Shown here piece by piece: positions 5,592-7,276 of a stretch of 7,276 bases of DNA. The stretch spans positions 1 to 7,276 of the forward strand of contig JBIOJM010000429.1 of assembly GCA_044450785.1 (NCBI GenBank). Reading direction: 5' to 3'. Under the pieces are notes generated by a model. It searched no databases. It was not told the origin of the DNA and worked only from the letters and a program-made list of their open reading frames with translations. Each line of letters starts with the position of its first letter. Within the stretch, counting starts at the first letter, position 1. This DNA is from JBIOJM01 sp044450785 (GTDB lineage Bacteria > Planctomycetota > Planctomycetia > Isosphaerales > Isosphaeraceae). A program made the position numbers and the translations under genes.

Positions 5592-5620
5592 ATTTTGTAC
5601 GATCGCTCGCCTCTGGTCAA
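5592..5620 (-). promoter_or_regulatory. Probable promoter of the MFS transcript
   Basis: On the minus strand TTGACC (5620-5615) is followed by CAAAAT (5597-5592) at 17-base spacing; the overlapping TACAAA (5599-5594) is an alternative -10 at 15. Transcription would begin near 5585, just before the inverted repeat and the riboswitch-like element. The -35 is good and the -10 only fair. Confidence 0.5.
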
Positions 5621-5650
5621 GCAGACGACGAGGTCGAGATCGCCCTTCTC

Positions 5651-5679
5651 TTGACAACTCGGGACGTTAGCTCGATATT
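5651..5679 (+). promoter_or_regulatory. Plus-strand promoter diverging from the MFS promoter
   Basis: TTGACA (5651-5656), a 17-base spacer and GATATT (5674-5679) form a strong sigma70-type candidate reading away from the MFS gene. The transcript start would be near 5686. No convincing gene lies downstream, only the short frames described separately. Confidence 0.45.
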
Positions 5680-5709
5680 GTCCAAAGAGATGACACGTTG
5701 GAGTCAAGG

Positions 5710-5856
5710 ATGTCCAAGAGCGGTCTGTCGGCCGCTGCGGCAAGGAAGAGCAGGCGGGTATGGTGCGGAGACGTCAATGCCCGAGACCGCGGCTCACGTC
5801 CAGATCCGCACGCCCCCTACCCTGCACGAGCCCCTGGCGAGCCCAGCCCGCGATGA
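5710..5856 (+). CDS. Doubtful 48-codon ORF behind a good promoter
   Basis: ATG at 5710 is preceded by GGAG about 6 bases upstream and by the promoter at 5651-5679. The peptide begins MSKSGLSAAAARKSRR and becomes Arg/Pro-rich, ending in TGA. An overlapping frame opens at ATG 5777 with GGAG 7 bases upstream; it reads MPETAAHVQIRTPPTL and further on SLNTLVVVLPAEAVPRG, which is more protein-like for about 45 codons and then degenerates. Neither resembles a family I know. The area may hold a decayed gene whose promoter survives, or a small real gene. Confidence 0.2.
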   Translation: MSKSGLSAAAARKSRRVWCGDVNARDRGSRPDPHAPYPARAPGEPSPR

Positions 5857-6174
5857 AATGAGTTCGCTGAACACCCTGGTCGTGGTGCTGCCGGCCGAGG
5901 CTGTCCCGCGAGGCTGCCGCAACTCGTCCCGGCGTGGGCGGCCGGGCTGCTCCCGTGCCCTCTCCCCTTCCTCATGCGGGAAGCGCGACGCGTCGCCTCG
6001 AACCACGTCACCTCCCGTACACGGCCGGTGCTGCGGGTCCGACGGGAACAAAGAACCGCGTCACACGCCGCCGGACGTGAACCGCCCCGGGTGCGTGGAC
6101 CACCCGGGTCGGTCAAATCAATCCAGGTCGAGCGGATCCGGACCCGCGATCAGCGGGGCTTTCACCCGCCAGGT
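5857..6174. other. GC-rich spacer without a recognisable gene
   Basis: Open frames exist on both strands because stop codons are rare at this GC content, but their products are Arg/Pro/Ser-rich and match nothing I recognise. One plus-strand stretch (in the frame opened by ATG 5974 and somewhat upstream) reads LPQLVPAWAAGLLPCPLPF, which looks more like real protein and may continue the frame opened at 5777 after a frameshift. The only clear structure is the inverted repeat at 6081-6113. Confidence 0.4.
6081..6113. repeat. Inverted repeat downstream of the Met/Gly-repeat gene
   Basis: CCCGGGTG (6086-6093) and CACCCGGG (6101-6108) pair perfectly. After a two-base mismatch on each side, ACC and GGT extend the stem. 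It lies about 60 bases past the stop of the minus-strand gene, where a terminator would be expected, but there is no T run on either strand. It could be a transcript-stabilising hairpin or a protein site. Confidence 0.4.
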
Positions 6175-7276
6175 TCACAGGCCGCTCAGGTTCAGCGCAA
6201 CCAGCTTGATCCCCTTCTTCAGTCCCAGCGTCTTGACCACTTCCTCGCTCGCCGGAACCGTCAGGCTCCTCCGCGGCGATACGCAGATTCCCCACAAGAC
6301 TCTCGGCGTTTCATCCTCCTTGCTCACCGTCCCCAGCGCCGCCAGTCCATTGAGGATCCAGGGAGACGCATTGTCGATCCGAATCTGGTAGTGCATCTTC
6401 CCCTTATCCTTGACGCCCTTGCTCAACTGCACCCGAACCAGCCGGTTGAGGATCCCCTCTGTTAACTCATCCAGAAACCGCGGCGTGTCCCACTTTCCGT
6501 GGTCCTGCAACAGAGGGAGCGAGAACTTGCCGAACGGGATCCAGTTTCGTGCGGCCCCATCGCTGCTGGCCACTTGCACCAATGCTTCGCTCGCGGTCAA
6601 TTTAACCCGGCAGGCAACCGCCGGCCCTTCGGGGCGCGCGGGGACCCCAATCTCGGCCAGCAAGCCGAGGACTAGCTTGTGCCGGATCGCTTTCTTCACC
6701 TCGACCGCCATCGACTGGCTCGCCGCGTCCGTCCCGTCCACTTCGAAGACCATACGCCCAGTCTCCCCCTCCTTCGGCAACGCATCCAGATGTTCCACGA
6801 AGTCCTTGGCCAGGGTCAGCTCATAGCGGTTCGCCCATTTATTCGACATCTGGGCAATCGTCTCCCAGTCCAACCCCTGGGCCAGATGCCACATGACCAA
6901 CTGGCAGATCGGCCGCGGAGCCATTTCGGCGGCCAGGCGCCGCAGCGCTTTCTGAATCTGCTGATTATTGTTGGTATCGGCGATGTCACCGAGCTGGAGT
7001 GGCTCTCCCTTCTCGGGCATCCTCACTCCCACCTCCGGATCCGGAGAGGTCAGGCTGACTAATCGCGTCGGCAAGTTCCTGGTCTGACCAGGCTTGAGAA
7101 GGGCAGATGGCAGCCCAGTGGGAGGTACGGAGCGCATGCCACCGCCCATGCCACCCATGCCACCACCCATGCCACCCATGCCACCACCCATGCCACCCAT
7201 GCCACCGCCCATGCCACCCATCATGCCGATCCGCAGGCTGCGCATGTCCCAGCTCTCAGGATCGCCACAGAAATAC
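6175..7276 (-). CDS. Met/Gly-repeat protein of unknown function, N-terminus outside the window
   Basis: The frame ends in TGA at 6177-6175 and is still open at the right edge (YFCGDPESWD precedes the first visible Met at 7245), so the true start is probably beyond the window. About 366 residues are visible. In order: YFCGDPESWDMRSLRIG; a 30-residue stretch made only of Met and Gly; a Pro-rich segment; then a soluble, probably globular part of about 280 residues. That part includes NNQQIQKALRRLAAEMAPRP, ICQLVMWHLAQGLDW and WANRYELTLAKDFVEHLDAL. Later come KFSLPLLQDHGKWDTPRFL and a final block ending VSPRRSLTVPASEEVV...LVALNLSGL. I do not recognise the family. No membrane helix is visible in the present part; a signal peptide could lie in the missing N-terminus. 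Asp/Glu/Arg-rich helices and two long alternating segments suggest an ordinary folded domain. The gene appears to stand alone. Confidence 0.75.
   Translation of the reverse strand, partial: YFCGDPESWDMRSLRIGMMGGMGGGMGGMGGGMGGMGGGMGGMGGGMRSVPPTGLPSALLKPGQTRNLPTRLVSLTSPDPEVGVRMPEKGEPLQLGDIADTNNNQQIQKALRRLAAEMAPRPICQLVMWHLAQGLDWETIAQMSNKWANRYELTLAKDFVEHLDALPKEGETGRMVFEVDGTDAASQSMAVEVKKAIRHKLVLGLLAEIGVPARPEGPAVACRVKLTASEALVQVASSDGAARNWIPFGKFSLPLLQDHGKWDTPRFLDELTEGILNRLVRVQLSKGVKDKGKMHYQIRIDNASPWILNGLAALGTVSKEDETPRVLWGICVSPRRSLTVPASEEVVKTLGLKKGIKLVALNLSGL
7135..7224 (-). repeat. Coding tandem repeat of a 21-base unit (Met-Gly)
   Basis: On the minus strand the unit encodes MGGMGGG and is repeated four times, with one extra MetMetGlyGly-type edge; on the plus strand it appears as alternating ATGCCACCC and ATGCCACCACCC. 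Copies differ only at third positions of a few Gly codons, so the array is recent or prone to slippage. It is in frame and uninterrupted, so changes in copy number would shift linker length by 7 residues without breaking the gene. Confidence 0.85.

Noticed and set aside
5800..6174. Group II intron or insertion sequence end
   Set aside because: I looked for a domain V-like hairpin, terminal inverted repeats and transposase motifs. Only an isolated inverted repeat at 6081-6113 was found.
4682..6391. Long plus-strand open frame of 569 codons
   Set aside because: Its first part is antisense to the clear MFS gene and its last part is antisense to the Met/Gly gene; the product is Arg/Gly/Pro-rich with no domain. 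It is a by-product of high GC.
7135..7224. CRISPR array
   Set aside because: The repeats are contiguous with no spacers and keep one reading frame encoding Met/Gly.

Overview
The window looks like high-GC chromosome of a planctomycete, probably near the Isosphaeraceae. Three things suggest this: a TIR domain fused to a formylglycine-generating-enzyme-like (FGE) domain, a Met/Gly-repeat protein of unknown family, and long GC-rich spacers. The taxonomy is inferred from protein style and was not searched.

Left part (1-2300). The C-terminal end of a TolC-type outer-membrane efflux protein enters from the left edge. It is joined at about base 470 to the last ~80 codons of a major facilitator superfamily (MFS) transporter that has lost everything upstream, so this is a recombination or deletion scar. 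Facing it is a TIR-linker-FGE protein on the minus strand. Its conserved C-terminal tail is broken, and recognisable pieces of the tail lie in other frames at the 3' end.

Middle (2301-5620), the main point of interest: two convergent transcription units, each with its own riboswitch-like leader. On the plus strand, a near-consensus promoter leads directly into a textbook fluoride (crcB-motif) riboswitch, a competing switch helix and a strong intrinsic terminator. Then follow crcB (Fluc fluoride channel) and, 9 bases later, a protein with two DUF190 (PII-like) domains. On the minus strand, an MFS transporter ends 3 bases from the DUF190 stop. Its leader holds a second element with the fluoride-aptamer architecture, but with changes at several normally invariant positions. 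The 3' strand of that aptamer's pseudoknot is also the 5' arm of an intrinsic terminator, the classic on-switch layout. The arrangement suggests an anion-resistance island in which the MFS protein is a candidate additional fluoride-related (or related-ligand) transporter. The MFS link is inference.

Right part (5620-7276). A GC-rich spacer carries a good plus-strand promoter but only short, doubtful reading frames. The window ends inside a minus-strand gene for a Met/Gly-repeat protein of unknown function whose start lies beyond the right edge.
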